A stretch of DNA of 64,000 nucleotides from Isoetes taiwanensis (Eukaryota > Streptophyta > Lycopodiopsida > Isoetales > Isoetaceae): contig JAJEKV010000019.1 of assembly GCA_021234155.1 (NCBI GenBank), forward strand, positions 4,070,356-4,134,355. The letters run 5' to 3'. Under the pieces are notes generated by a model, which did no database searches, was not told the DNA's origin, and saw only the letters and a program-made list of their open reading frames with translations. The position numbers and the translations under genes are program-made. This document shows, in pieces, positions 40,127 to 53,439 of this stretch; the first letter of the stretch is position 1, and the number at the start of each line of letters is the position of its first letter.

Positions 40127-43100
40127 TTATGTTGTTCAATGTCTCCAAATATGTTATGTTATAACACCAAGAGTTGTTGGGAACAAAGCATGCAATATCA
40201 ATCATCACAATCTTAAATAATGCAGTTTTAAACTTTTAGGTAGTTCCTCCATATTTTGTTTGTGATTTTTCTTTGTAGATGTTGTGTTGGGGTCTAAAAA
40301 TATGGGTTAGTGGACATCTATATAATAAACTACTATAATTGCCATTTACTTTAAGGGAAAATTGGATATTGCAAAAATCTTTCCGATTTATGAATATATC
40401 ACAACTTTTAATCTAGTTACATCTAACTTTATATGTCATAGGTAACTATTGAATTTGTAGATGGTTTTAATCTAGTTACATCTAGAAAAATTAATTACAT
40501 AATACAAACTATGGAAGGACCACGGTCAAAAAGAGCCTCAATTGGCTTGTTTAAGATCTGGCATTGTGATGCTAATGATCTTTTTAAAGGAAAATCAAGA
40601 GATGGTATCAAAAGAGGGATAAGCAAATAAATGCATGGTTCAATTGTTTGATATAAGCAAATTGTTTGATCTTGATGCTTGAAGCCCACATTCTTGCAAG
40701 GCATTTTAAATTAAGAAATAGCAATTATAAGAGGGTCTTTGGTGTCAATTGGAATACAATCAATGGTTGAGCTAACAACTGGGGCAAATTGTGTTCCAAA
40801 ATACAATAGAAGGAATTGCAACTTAGCTCAACAATTTACTTTTTATATAGTCCATTTCAATGCGTTGAGCTATGCTTGATCGAGATTTGAATCAAAAATT
40901 CATTTGGAAGCATGAATCTATGTGTTACCCATGAGGACATGGGTTAATTTTTCAAGATGGAGTTGCTAAAGCGGTCGGCGCCATCTAATGGGTCAATATA
41001 CCTAATATGTATGTATATACATATTCATGGTTTATATGCAGCATGAGATTCATCTTTTATCTCTTTGGTCACGGAAAAATGACCACAGGATGCCCATCAT
41101 AAAGGTAAGACCATATAGTATACAAATTTGGAGCCCAAAAATTTGAGTAACAAAACAATACAATGACCCGAGATGCAAACCTTTTCAGAATATGATTTTC
41201 TTTTGTTAGCATTCAATTAGCTAGACTATGATATTCCGGAATTTAATCAAGCCAAAACACATTGTTAGTTCAAAAGTTATGACAGAAATAGTGATATGAG
41301 TTATAATTCCATGCACTAAATATGTTAATATTTTCCATGGAGCTAGAAGACAATCTTTGGATCAATCAATAGCCAAGGAATCAAGAGGTCTATGTGGAAA
41401 AGAAATTATCCATTATTTTGCTTTTTGACCATAATGAAGGTGAAATAAATGCCATGATTACATGAATTATATCATGGATTTTTGCATGCAAATATTTGAT
41501 CCTTCTGAATTTGTTGGAGACATCATATTATAGAGAAGTAAAATCAATGATTGGAAACATGGGCACATATCATGTAAGGCTGATTTTAATCCAAAAATGG
41601 CTGAATATTGAGACATATGAAAATAATCCTTATGCAAATGCTAAATAGAAAAATAACTTTGAATAAATGGAGAGCGAGATAGCTCATGAAATTGAACTCA
41701 TTTTTGTGAACATATGTTATGTTTAGCAAACATTTTGGTTTTGTGCTTAATTGAATAAACTCAAAATTTGCATTGCCTTATAATTTCTTTGCATGTCCTA
41801 GTTTAAAACCATGAAATCCTCAAAAATGGAATTGGGTATGCTTATAAAGAACTACATCTTTGGGATATATCTAGAGAAATAAAAATGCAAATAGGATATT
41901 TGTCTGACTCCTACCTTTTAAGGAAGCTGATTCATGAAAGATATTCCTTGGCTTCAAGATAATTTGTAGAACCTACATTGAGATTATTGTCTAACTTTAA
42001 ATCAAAAATCTAAGGTTTGGAATATACATGTTTCATACCTCATGGAGATGGGGCTAGAGGGGATGAACATTATTCTTTATCTTTGGGTAATTATGTAGCC
42101 GATTCAACGACCCCCACCATCATTGCTCATGGAAATCAACGAGAGATGGATAGGAAATATGGAAAAGCGGTCATCGAAATAACAAAGGAGATTGAGGCGG
42201 GTCTTAAATGAATAAACAAGATGCAGAGCCTTATAATATCTTGGTTGCCTCGAATGTTTGACCATTAAAGTGAAGGAAAAAATGGTAGCCTCAAGCGTGA
42301 TTTCTATGTTTACAAACTTGTTGCATTGAATATATCAAGAGAAATCAAGAATGCATTAGGAACTAATTCATGTTATGGAACGTTGTATTCCTCATGGGAA
42401 GATAATTTGACATAAGTTTTGCATTATAGAAGATTTTAATCTTGAATTCCAAATCACAATATATAGGTATTGAAGCTTACATCAATGATGCAAGTCTAAC
42501 CTGGCCCCTTCCTTTTTAGCCTACATGTTTCCTAAAATCATGATCTTCACCCTTAGGGGCATAGACATATTACCATGTAAATACAAATAAATGGGTGCCC
42601 TCCTTCTAAGAGTATGACACTAGGCACATGTTTAAGAAAAATTTTTGTAATGAGCCTTCACATTCTTGGCTTCATGGCATTACATGCATCCCCAAGGACT
42701 TTTTTGATGGATGTCTATTGGAACCTCCGGAAGCGGGTTAAGGCCATGCCTTGAGGTTGCTCTTTAGGCTCATGTTCGGGGATATTATAGTTGATTCTCG
42801 TGGATAATACATAATGAGAAAATCTTTGGAACATATGGTAGTAAGGATCTCAACAACAGAGGAATCAAATAAAAATCCAATAAATTGATGAAACCCCATA
42901 GACTTAGGATCCTCGAGAATCTTGGCACTATTGTCAATCTATTCTAGATCCAAATAGGTTAAAATGCATGCATTTGAATGCTAGAAAGATCTTGAAAAGT
43001 ATTGTCTATGAAAACCAACTTATCTTGTAGGACCTTTGGTAGAATTGCTCTTTAGGTCTTTTTGTACGAACATGTTGAGATTAGAACTCTTAAGTTGATT

Positions 43101-46100
43101 TGTTTAGAATGGTTTGAAACACCAAACAAACCATCCTTTCCCAATTGATGTTCATAATCCTTTGCTTTATTGATCATAGTCAAAGATCGTTGCACAAATC
43201 CATAGATTCTTGTGTCCATGATAGCAAAAGTTTATTTCAAGACAAATATTCAAAGAATGTTTTATGCATGCGAAAACCTAAAGGAAAAGAAGGTTTATGC
43301 TCACATCATATGGACTAACCTTTGTGAAAAGTCCCTCTAAATATGTGAAATGGCGAAACTATCGATAAGATAGAAGACCCCAAATGGAGCCATGGATTCG
43401 TCTAATCCATCTTCTAGGATTGATGTTGGCCATGGAAATTTGTCCATTGAAAATATGGAAATTCTTTGGATGTTAATGTTATTTAAACATGCCTAAAAAC
43501 ATAAGGATTTTTTTTTGATTTTTTGAAGTGTGCAATTTATCCCGTAGCTAAAACCCATATAATCTTAGGAATTCAATTAAAACAAAATTCAAAATATTTT
43601 CAATTGTTTCAAAAAATACCAAATTAACAAAGTAGATTGTTATGTTGTTCAATGTCTCCAAAGACGTAATGTTATAATAACCAAGATAACTTGGGCAAAA
43701 GCATGCAATATCACTCATCACTCTTATATAATGCATTTACATTTTCTGTCCTCCATATTTTGTTATATGCATTAATTTGAAATTGGCTGATAATCATTGT
43801 GACAAAATACCTTGGATCTATCTATCTAGTTCTATGGGGAGATTACGGGCCCATGGTAGACCGCTCGAGTATTCGAACCTTGAATGTGCCTGTGGGGCGT
43901 TCCCGAGACACCGGCATAAATGGGTAGAAGCGACTACTCATAAACGTCTAGATGGTTTTGCCCAGTTGGTTAAGGGCATGACGGTTAGGAACGTTACAGT
44001 TGGTATCAGAGCAATGTTGGATCTTCGGGAGTTGGCTTGTTTGGTTGTGGCATTGTGATGTTAATGATCTTTTTTTCAGAGACATCAAGAGATGGTATCC
44101 TTAGAGGGATAAGCAATATCTAGAGGTGGTTGAAGATGCCAAGGCAAGCAAATTTTGACGATGTTGAAGGTAAGGTCTTTCTTGTGGCATGTTCAGTAAG
44201 ATGATAGCAATTATAAGATGGTGCTGGTAAGATTGGAATATGATCGTGGTAGAGTAAGTTGCTACACGAGCTGAAGTTTTGAGTTGAGTTGAGCTATGCT
44301 TGATCTGAGATTTGAATCAAGAAATTCTTCAGTAAATCTATCACGACCCATGAGGACATGGGTTAATTTTTAGAAGGGGAGACTGTAACGGTCCTGGCCA
44401 TCTAATGGGTCAATATACCTATTTATATGTATGTATATACATATTCATGGCATATATGCAGCATGAGATTAGGGTTTTATCTCTTTGGAGAAATGATTGT
44501 TGCAGAGCATGAAGGTAGGGAGCAATTCTGGGCAGTTTTGGAGCCCGAAATTTGAAGCATCATATCTCGGCGACCCGAGATCCTTTTCAGGTGATTTTTC
44601 TTTTGTTGGAAAGGTCTTTAAGTAAGCTTTCCGGAATGGGTCTGATCAAGCCAAAACACATCCGTATGCAAAAGTTATGACAGAAATAGTGATGCTGAGT
44701 CAGAATTGACTGCACTATGTATGTTCTTCTGCAGTTTAATTCTTGGAGCTAGAAGACGATCTTTGGAGGCGCAATCAATTACAAGGGGTCCAGAGGTCTA
44801 TGTGGAAAGAAATTATCAGGTGGGGTTTTGCTTTTGATCAATTGAGGTGTGCTATGAGCTGCCATGATTAGTTAATGCGCACATGATTTTTGCATGCAAA
44901 TATGATAGATTATGAATTTGTTGGAGACTCATAAGGCTAGAGAAGAAAATCAATGATTGGAAACATCCCTGTAAGGCTGATTTTAAGTCAAGAATGGCTG
45001 AATATTACATGAAGAGCACCGATTCAGCATGGAAACTTTAAAAAGGCGTAATTAGATTGGATCCGGTCGGCACCAGAGCTCTCCAACGCCATTTTGTGTT
45101 CATGTTATGTTTTTGTCATTTTGGTTTTGTGCTTTATTTTGTTGGTCTTGTATTTGCTGCCTTTCTCAATTTATTTGCATGTCCTAGTATGAAGCTAAAT
45201 CCTCATAGATGGAATTGGGTTGCATTCGAGCTTAGCACAGAGAGGAGATCGGGAGCATGAAGAGCATGGAAAGCGAGAATAATCATAATAGTAAGAATAT
45301 GCATTGTTTGATAATTGTCTAACTATGGTAAAATTCTAAGGTTTGGGATAAAGTATCTTTCTTAGCTCATGGAGATGGGGCTAATGCCGAGAAGTAGTCT
45401 AGCACGGATGTAGAGCGTCAAGCGACCCCTCGGCATCAAGGATTTCAGCATCAAGTTCGCATGTGGATCTTGAAATAGGAATAAGCGGTCATCGACATCA
45501 AGGATTATTGAGATTGAGACGGGTCCACATTGGTACAAGGAGAGCCATATGAAGCTTGGGGGTTTACGAATGTGACTATAGCATGAAGTGCAAGCTAGTC
45601 CGAAGTCGAATCGTAAGTTTTCAAGTTGTTGCATTGTATTTTATCAAGAGCATCATAGCTAATGGATTCAAAGTATAAAGCGTTATGGAGCGTTGTATTC
45701 CTCATGGGAAGATGGTTTTGAGGTAAGTTTTGCATTATAGAAGATGTTAGTATCTTTCCTTGATCAATGCGATATATAGGTATTGAAGCTACATCAATGG
45801 CCGGTCGGGCTCGTAACTTCCGCCACATGTTTGTATTGTGATCATGATCTTCACCAATGAGTTAGCTACTTGGCATGGTTAGGTTGTATGGGCAACCTCG
45901 ACAAGGGCTAAGAGTATGATCTAGGCACATGTTTAATAAATATTGTAATGAACTTCACATGTCATGGTCTTTGCATTGCTCTCTTGTTGTCTTGGTATTT
46001 GATTATGTCTATTGGAACCTCAGGAGTCGGGCTTCTAGGTTCGGGTGGCCTAGGTTGCTCCGCATGCTCATGTTCATCGTGATTCTACGTGGTTCTTGTG

Positions 46101-46843
46101 CTCGTGACACGGGCGTTAGTTCTCTGGGGAGGGGATTGCTACGTCGATCAACTCTTGTGAAACCCCATGGTAAGAGGTCCTCCGGTGCGGGCGTGGGGCT
46201 GAGAGGGTATCGCGATCTGAGGTTCACCCCACCACCTTCTGAGGGCTTGGAATGTAATTCTGGGCTGGGCAACATGCTAAGGGGGACTGTATGTAGGCTG
46301 GCTGAGCTACCCATTGTCCCGGAGTTTGTTTATGATGGTTTGATACTCTGGTTATGTTCTTTGCTCTTGATGTTCATGATGTTTTCTTTATTGTCATAGT
46401 CTAGCGTTGCACCATAGATTCTTGTGTCCTTGAGTCGTTTATGTTTGTTTCAAGACTTTCAAGATGTTTTATGCATGCAGAGGCAGCCAGGGATCCCCAT
46501 TTAGTCACGAGGACTAACCCCAGTGAGTGCATGTGCAGTGAAAGAGCAAGGCGATGGCACCAGCGCTGTTGTGGCTCATGGATGGGCTAGAAGCTTCTAG
46601 GATTGAGTTGCTAACATGGATGCTGTAACCATTGAGAATATGGATTCTTTGGATGTTAATGTTATTTGATTATATTGAGATATCAAGTATTTGCTCATTG
46701 AGTTTTGAGTGTGCAATTTAGCTGTGCAAGAGGAAGATTCAATTCTTCACCATATTCAATTGTTTGTCATACCAACCTAGAATTAGCGTAGTATTGACAA
46801 GATCCCGAGTTGCCTAGAGGGTCAACTCGGCAGGCTCGTCACA
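40127..46843 (+). mobile_element. Gypsy-type non-autonomous LTR element, two tandem copies
   Basis: Copy 1 (40127-43633) and copy 2 (43634-about 46843) share block order and many words: GTTGTTCAATGTCTCCAAA, CATGAGGACATGGGTTAAT, CATCTAATGGGTCAATATAC, CAAGCCAAAACACAT, AAAAGTTATGACAGAAATAG and ATGTTTTATGCATGC. LTR hallmarks are present: GTTACA end at 43993-43998, primer site TGGTATCAGAGC at 44001-44012, purine tract AGAAGGGGAGAC at 44372-44383 and a new LTR start TGTAACGG at 44384. The internal part is only about 380 bp and has no gag or pol, so it resembles a LARD/TRIM-type element. The LTR-internal-LTR-internal order suggests tandem copies sharing LTRs. Copy 1 is more AT-rich and degraded than copy 2. 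Confidence 0.62.
44001..44012 (+). promoter_or_regulatory. LTR-element primer-binding site
   Basis: TGGTATCAGAGC is an exact match to the complement of the initiator Met-tRNA 3' end. It lies two bases after the LTR end GTTACA. Confidence 0.85.
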
Positions 46844-46958
46844 TCCATCCATCCATCCATCCATCCATCCATCCATCCATCCATCCATCCATCCATCCAT
46901 CCATCCATCCATCCATCCATCCATCCATCCATCCATCCATCCATCCATCCATCCATCC
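46842..46958. repeat. (CATC)n microsatellite
   Basis: About 117 bp of perfect CATC/ATCC repeats, roughly 29 units, beginning right at the probable end of the second LTR copy (CTCGTCACA). It gives a spurious repeated His-Pro-Ser-Ile frame. Confidence 0.97.
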
Positions 46959-47398
46959 GGACTTCTCACTTTTTATTTGCACTTCATTGCCCTTTCTTGC
47001 TCTGCAAGCCGACCCGCATGCTCTGTATGGATGGAGCCATTATCGCCGGATTTGCCTGCGAACTCTAGATCTCTTCTTTGCATAATGTGTGCAGAAGCTG
47101 TATGCTAGAGCTCCACGGAGGAGAGACAAAAAGGAAAGACAACCCGAAATCCATACACTTTGGCTCTTTAGAGCTACGGAAGGCCCACCCATTCTTGCCA
47201 GGCGCATGCAGCAACTAAGGGACGTGTCTAGAAAGCAAGCATTTGCCCAAACTCAAAATCCTCTGAAGCTCTACAAGGAGTAGCTAAAAAGTCATTGTTG
47301 GGCTTGAAATGAGGCAGCCGAGCTTGGATAGATGCAAAATCTGTTGAATCCTTAGTGATAAGTATTTTTCCTGCCCTAACTTGCTAAGTTAAAAAAAT
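46959..47398. other. Spacer between microsatellite and LINE
   Basis: 440 bp with no recognised gene. A 64-codon frame (47089-47283) has no domain signature. Confidence 0.4.
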
Positions 47399-50058
47399 CA
47401 TTTTATTCTTTGTTTTTTTTTTTTTGAAGAATATAAGAATATATTAAACCACTAGAATGCGATCAAGTACAATGATAAGTGTGGTGCTAAGAAATGAAGC
47501 GCCCATCATGATCCACAATCTGTAGGAATGTCGACCAAATTTCCCGCTTAACTGTGCCAGACAAGCTTGAGACTTGGTACGCCTGCCACAACTTATGCCT
47601 CAAGATCGGAACCAACCGAAAAGGGCTAAGCACCTTTGATTCGCGAAAGATCTTGGCTCTCAAAGTCTTTTCCAAATCAGCCACAAAAAGCCAAGCTCGC
47701 ATAAATGAAAGGTGGTATTAAACGGCCCTTTGCCCCACCGCTAGGAAGGACTCCCCAAGAGAATCTTCGACCGCATAATGAAGTCCCAAAGAGGGCTCTC
47801 ACCCCAGGGGACCAAGCTGCCCCTACCTCGTGCATAGGACAAGCGGTGCTCAATGGTCTCACGTCGCCTCCCACATAAAAGGGCATGTTTTCGCTAGGGA
47901 GGGATTGAACGTGGACTTCGGACATTCACCCCCGAGGCTACGGTTGCAAGATCGCCCATTTAAGGGTACGGATTTTAGGAGGAGGCAATGTATTCCACGC
48001 CCACTTCCACATGGCGGGCCACTTACCCTGGAAGCTTAAGTGACCACTTATCCGGGCGGCAACGCGGTCCCGAAGCGCTAGGAGCCCATAAGCCGATGCT
48101 ACAAACTGAGATGCATCAAGTCCACTATGCGACTTCCAAACGCGATTGACTTGAGAAGACAACCGCAATGGAACAAAGCATTGGCAATTCTGGCCCAAGT
48201 TCGTATGTCCCACCGCCGCGGCCAAATCTCTCCCTAAAAACTCCCATGGCGCCGGATGACCCTCCCAATACCATCCACGGATGGATGTTACCCCTCGCAC
48301 AATCCATCGGCGCCGAAAGTACACGGGTGTAAGGAAGAGGCCAAGGGAGATGCAGAGTCCAAGGGTACCCTTTTGAGAAAGGGCGATGAGGCTACCATAC
48401 ATCTGCTAGGGTCCAATGAAAAGAGAACCTTGACCACCTTCCAGGCCTTCAGGAGACCCTTAAGAAAAGGCGAAGCATGAGGGAATGGCCGCAAATCCTC
48501 AAACAGAGCCCACGCAACTAGGCGGAATAGCTGGCTTCCTAAACACAATAGAGTGGACAAGTGACTGTGCCAACAGAGCCAAACCTGGGGACTGTTGCTC
48601 CTGCAACTCTTGCCGGATGAATTTCGACACCAGAACCTTCGTGTGCACCCACACATCAAGCATACCCAACCCCCCCTGCCTCATCTGGACGCATACACTT
48701 CCACCATACGACCTTCACTGTAGCCCCCTCCTCATTCCCTCCCCAAACAAAATTGCGAATGGTGTCATCCAACTCCTTAACCACACTTTCTGGCGCAAGT
48801 ATGCAGGAGGCTGCATAAACATGAGTGCTAGAGAGCACTGACTTGGCTACCAGAATCCTACCAGTCATGGTGAGTTTACTTCCCCTCCACCAATTCAAAT
48901 GCTGCTTAAGATTCTGTATTGTCTCCGCCCAAATTGCCCTAGCATTAATGTCCAAGCCAAATGGTATGCCTAACAGCTTGGCAGCTGTGTGTGGCGGTGT
49001 TAGAGCCCAGGGAAACTGACTCAACCACGCAGGAGGAGGTTCCTCCAGTACCCACATGGCCGAGCACTTTGACTAGTTAAGCAAGCATCCCGAAGCTAAA
49101 GAAAAGGCATCCAAAATATTCTTGGCTGCCTGGAGATTGGACTCGTCTGCATGAAGAAAGAGGAATGTATCATCCGCAAATTGACTGCAAACCTGCTGCG
49201 ACCCATCATCCATGCGGAGACCTTGCACCACATTGTCAGCAATTGCCACCTGAAAAAGCTGCGAGAGAGCTTCTGCCACTATAGTGAACAAGAAGGGGCC
49301 CGGGGACATCCTCGCTTAATGCCTCGCCCACCGAGAAGATTGAAGAGGTCTCACCCTACACTTCACCGCCGCCCCTAGCAGACACATAATTTTCATAACG
49401 TTTCTTGAAACTAGGCCCGCACCCAAAGGCTCGCATCATATCCGCCAAGAATCGGCAAATCGACACCGCCATAAGCCTTGGCAAAATCCAATTTTAAGAA
49501 AAACAAGGGCTGCCTCATCCCACGAGCCCAATGCACTCCCTCAAAAGCAAAGCCCACATTATGAAGAATATTCCACCGAGGTATAAAACTGCACTTTCGC
49601 ACTAATGGCGTGAACTAGTGCGGCTTAAGCCTCTCACCCAAAGCCTTAGCAATGATTTTATACACTATGCACAATGAGTAATAGGCCTCCGGTCATTGAT
49701 GGTTTTAGGATGCTTACACTTGGGTATAAGTGAAATACAACTAGATTCAGCAGAGGATGCATCGAGTTATTCCCCAAAAGATCCACATACACCGCACCTG
49801 CACCGAGTCCCCACCCATTCCAGTACTTTGAAAAAACTCCACCGTATTCCATCCAACCCGGGACACTTATTCCGAGCCAACAAAGCGGCATGCGCCCCCA
49901 ACTCGCCGCCTCGTCAACGGCTCCCTCTAAGCTCGGTCTTTGAAGGGTCGAGATTCTTGGCGAAACCTTGGCCAGCACCAGCTCTTGAAAAACACTCTGT
50001 GAGGGAAGCGGGCTCTCCTTGAAAAATGTTTCATAGTGCGCCATTTTATTCTTTGTTT
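47399..50058 (-). mobile_element. 5'-truncated L1-type LINE with 17-bp TSD
   Basis: The element (47416-50041) is flanked by CATTTTATTCTTTGTTT at 47399-47415 and 50042-50058. The T run at 47412-47426 is its poly-A tail on the minus strand. Only the ORF2 3' half is present. Recognisable parts, read on the minus strand, are RT (SVSILKPSMTGG near 49700, KCSFIPRWNILHNVGFAFEG near 49600, LKLDFAKAYGGVD, FLFTIVAEALSQLF and the intact catalytic box SQFADDTFLFLHAD at about 49190), then ILVAKSVLSSTHVYAAS, RNFVWGGNEEGATVKVVWWKC and WKWAWNTLPPPKIRTLKWAI before the zinc domain. It belongs to the same family type as the LINE at 12-18 kb. Frameshifts are numerous. Confidence 0.9.
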
Positions 50059-50442
50059 GTTCTTTTTCGGCTTGCTCAAATGTTTGAACATCGGCCTAAT
50101 TTGAGTTAACAGACAGAAATCGGCAGTATTTAGCTTCTGTATGAGGGTTCACAAGTTTATTGAGGGTTTTCAGTCATGATTTACAATGTCAGCTTTATGT
50201 AAATAGGACATAACTTTGGTAATCTGTAGCATAATATCTATCAATATATAAGAGCAATCAGGGGATCGAAGGGTGCTTCATAACCATGAAGACTGTGCAG
50301 GTCGGTATCCATGACCTTCATGATCAGGTATAAATTGCCTTCTTTCATGCACTAACATATGTTTATTATGATATCTGCCTAACCTTTGTATAATCACAAG
50401 TTTTTTTTCGTAACTTATATCCCCTTCCCATGATTTGCTTAG

Positions 50443-51040
50443 ATGGCAATGCAGATGAGCATTGAACCTTCAGTGAGAGATCACAACAGAAGTGTCTATA
50501 TAGAAAATGCAGAAGTCTCTACCTCACCAACAAAGTTAAAAAAAGTTATTGACGCATCCCATCAATATGCAGGAGTGAAGTAGTTGCACCAGAAGCCCAT
50601 TGAAAAATTTAATGATGGACAGTGGTTACTAATACAAAAAACTGAACAACAAGAATCCATTCTATAGGTACATGTTGGTCTATCACAAGATTATGTGCAA
50701 AATAAGCTACAGAAAGAGCTGATATCTATGTATACAAGTGATAGGTTGAGCACCACGGCTAAGCTTTGGAATGAAGAACGCAAACAAATACTGAAAGAAT
50801 TATTAGGGAGCTTTCTTATTTCTCACATGGAAATAGAAATGCGAAAGTTAATTACCCAAGTAAAAGAGTGGATTGCTAAAATGTGACAAGAACAGTCCTA
50901 GGAATTGGTCTGCACTTCCCCATACTACCAGCCATCTAAGGAGGATAATTTTGATAGCATAGCATGAGTACTATCTTGTTGTTTAGGACCTGGATAACCA
51001 GCTACCACGTTTGTTATACTGGATACTGCAGGCGGGGGTT
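50443..51040 (+). pseudogene. SPT6: SPT6-like transcription elongation factor fragment
   Basis: The translated frame from 50443 contains MAMQMSIEPSVRDHNRSVY, VSTSPTKLKKVIDASHQYAGVK, WLLIQKTEQQ, LQKELISMYTSDRLSTTAKL and WNEERKQILKELLGSFLI. This is the core of plant SPT6 (histone chaperone and elongation factor), between the helix-turn-helix and YqgF-like parts. After a break the similarity resumes near 50985 with PATTFVILDTAG. Stops at 50581 (where family members have Trp), 50665 and about 50993 kill it. The match begins right after TTTGCTTAG, an intron acceptor, and GATCAG-GTATAA upstream at about 50327 looks like a donor. It therefore kept its intron structure and came from a DNA-level duplication, not a processed mRNA. 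Confidence 0.75.
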
Positions 51041-53439
51041 ATTGGTACACTTTATTGTGGTTACTTAACTATTTTGGCTAAAAGTCTTGGGCATGGATCA
51101 GTTTCTAGAGGGAACTTTGAGTTTATCCACAAGTGTTGTTAGTGTAAATAATTAGTTGAAAACACATTCCAAGATGTCTTATATAAGCTGTTGGAAACGC
51201 ATCTCAAGATGTATTATACAAGCACTCTTCTAGTCAAATCCGTAGTTCCTTAAATATGTAATAGTTAATTGTAAATTCTAATGCTATCCTTCTGTCTCTA
51301 GTTGCCTTATTTTTCTGGTACATGTGATATTTTCTCACCATTCTACCATTCTGCTTGCGTACAACAATAACTTTTTCAAGCTTTATAAATTTGAAAAATC
51401 TAAACAGATCTATGGATGGGTAATGATCTTAAGGGCCAGTTTGAGACAAACTACCATCTGTTCCAGCAGAAAAGGGAAGCACATGTTTTGCTATTGTTAG
51501 ATAGAATCCACACTCGGCAAAAAAACTCGACACTTTACTTGCCATGCTTGGCAATAGATCAGATCACAACTTGACACTGGAAGCACTGATAAGAGAGAAT
51601 GAGGGCAGAGGACAGGGAGCGGATTAACATAGGTAACCGAAGCTCATAGTGTTTTAGTCTCTCTGGATAATCTCTGTTAATCTTTATTTATCTTTCTTTA
51701 TTTATCTCTGATAGCCGAAAGTTTAGAATACATATGGATCTCGGGATGAACAGAATGCCCTACTCTCATTGTAATTTTAGACTTCATAAATCTTATCGGA
51801 ATACATTACTATGTAATAAAGTTTAGACACAAATTAGTTGTTGTTGGCAACCCAATTACCTAAACGGTCTCGGCCATGGCCGGAATTTAGCAAGCACGAC
51901 ACTACAGGAAAATGAAGCAAGAATCAACACCGGAAAATAACCAAGGGGAAAGGAGATCACGCGATACAGATTCTAATTTTGAAATTTTGAAATTAAAACT
52001 ATTGAGCAAATAGTGGTAGGGAGTATACATAACTAATTCTAATTTAAGCCTAGTCTAAAATCGAGACGTTTGGGAGGGAAGTGGAGCATAAGGTTCCTGA
52101 AAGTGGGAGAAAGCAATGGTGACGAGTAGAGCACAACGATGGAGGGAGACACCAATGACACAATATAGAGCATGCAATGAGGGAAATAATCAACATCTAA
52201 AAACAAATATGGATTCCATTGTCGAATCAATAAAAACAGGACGAGGTGATACCCGCAGGATCAGGCAGTATGAGGGGGGTAGAACAGGCGGTGAAGGTCT
52301 CTATAGCGTAAACTACTCATTTATAACTGACATATTAACAATCAAGGCCGGGGGTTAAGACGGGAATAATAATCTCAGTTCAGGGCAACCGTACGACGGG
52401 TCAATAGCCGTTAATAATGATTGACTGCGGGACTGAAAAGCGAGAGTACGATTGTAAAAAGCAGTTAGGGCACAGCTACGCTACTCCGTCCATACACATA
52501 CGAAATAATAAGAAAGATATAAGATAGGATAAGATAAGACTAGTAATAAATAAAGGCGTGTGCCGAAAAAGGAGAACAAGGAAGCTAACCCTAAAAGTTA
52601 TCAGACTATAAAAGTCGATGAAACGAGGACTGGTTCTGCTTGGAGGCTTTTAGGGGCCTTGCAAATGAAGAGAGGCAGATTTTCCCACAGCACAAACATC
52701 CAGTTCTCCTGAATCAAAGGCGCTGAAGATATTATGGATAGAGGCAAGAAAGTAATGGAGACATAGCCGAACGAAGAACCAACAACAAGGAAGCGGCCAA
52801 GGTCCGGGAACCCAGGAAATCTTACAGTCTGCTAGAATCCGGAACTGGAGGGTACAGGTCCATGGTGCATATGCGAGCAAGACTGCCTATGCCTGGAAAG
52901 GGGGCTCTCGTCGTGCATAAATTGTGGTTTGTTTATTCTGTGATAGAATTCATCATGCACAGACAGACCATGAAGGCTGCAGGATATAACCTTCGTTTAC
53001 TGGAGATCATGGGAGTTATGGCCAACAAAAACGAATCGGTAGTATTGCAGTGTTTCAATTGGTTGCAGATGAACGCTACAATCCAAAAATCAGCATGTTA
53101 TCAGCATGATCTGCTGGTCGGAGATCTCGAGAAGGTCTGTGTGATCTCTTGTAAGAAAAACCCGACGAATACGTATGTAGAGCTTTTATGGCAAGAAACA
53201 TGGAGAAGAAAAAGATCGGAGAAACTCCGGCAGGTAAGAAGGCAGGCAAGTAAACATTGACAGATGGATAGGCAATGGGCGGGCCGAATCGAAGAAGTCG
53301 AGGAGGCGACCCAATTTTTGTTTCTATTTTTTGTCCTTTTCTCTATGCCTCTCTCCTCTTTTAGTTTTCGGTTTTTCTTCATCTTCTAATTCTGCTAAAA
53401 TATACAGTTCCCTTGTTTAAAACTTGAAATTTATAAACT
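51041..53439. other. Between SPT6 fragment and LINE; possible LINE 5' region
   Basis: From about 51860 base use changes: more A and G on the plus strand, resembling the LINE that follows, with ATTCTAATTTTGAAATTTTG at 51970. Two frames (52116-52358 and 52862-53260) could be remnants of that element's first half, but I see no endonuclease or knuckle motif. Words such as GATAAGATAAGACTAGTAAT (52530) also occur at 36670-36770. Confidence 0.4.

Noticed and set aside
43777-44058. 93-codon frame as a protein
   Set aside because: It runs across the LTR end and the primer-binding site, which are functional non-coding parts of the element.
45929-46399. 156-codon frame in the LTR copy
   Set aside because: Lies in LTR sequence; copy 1 does not keep the frame, so it is not under coding selection.
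46810-47085. Frame with repeated His-Pro-Ser-Ile
   Set aside because: Generated by the CATC microsatellite, with no domain on either side.
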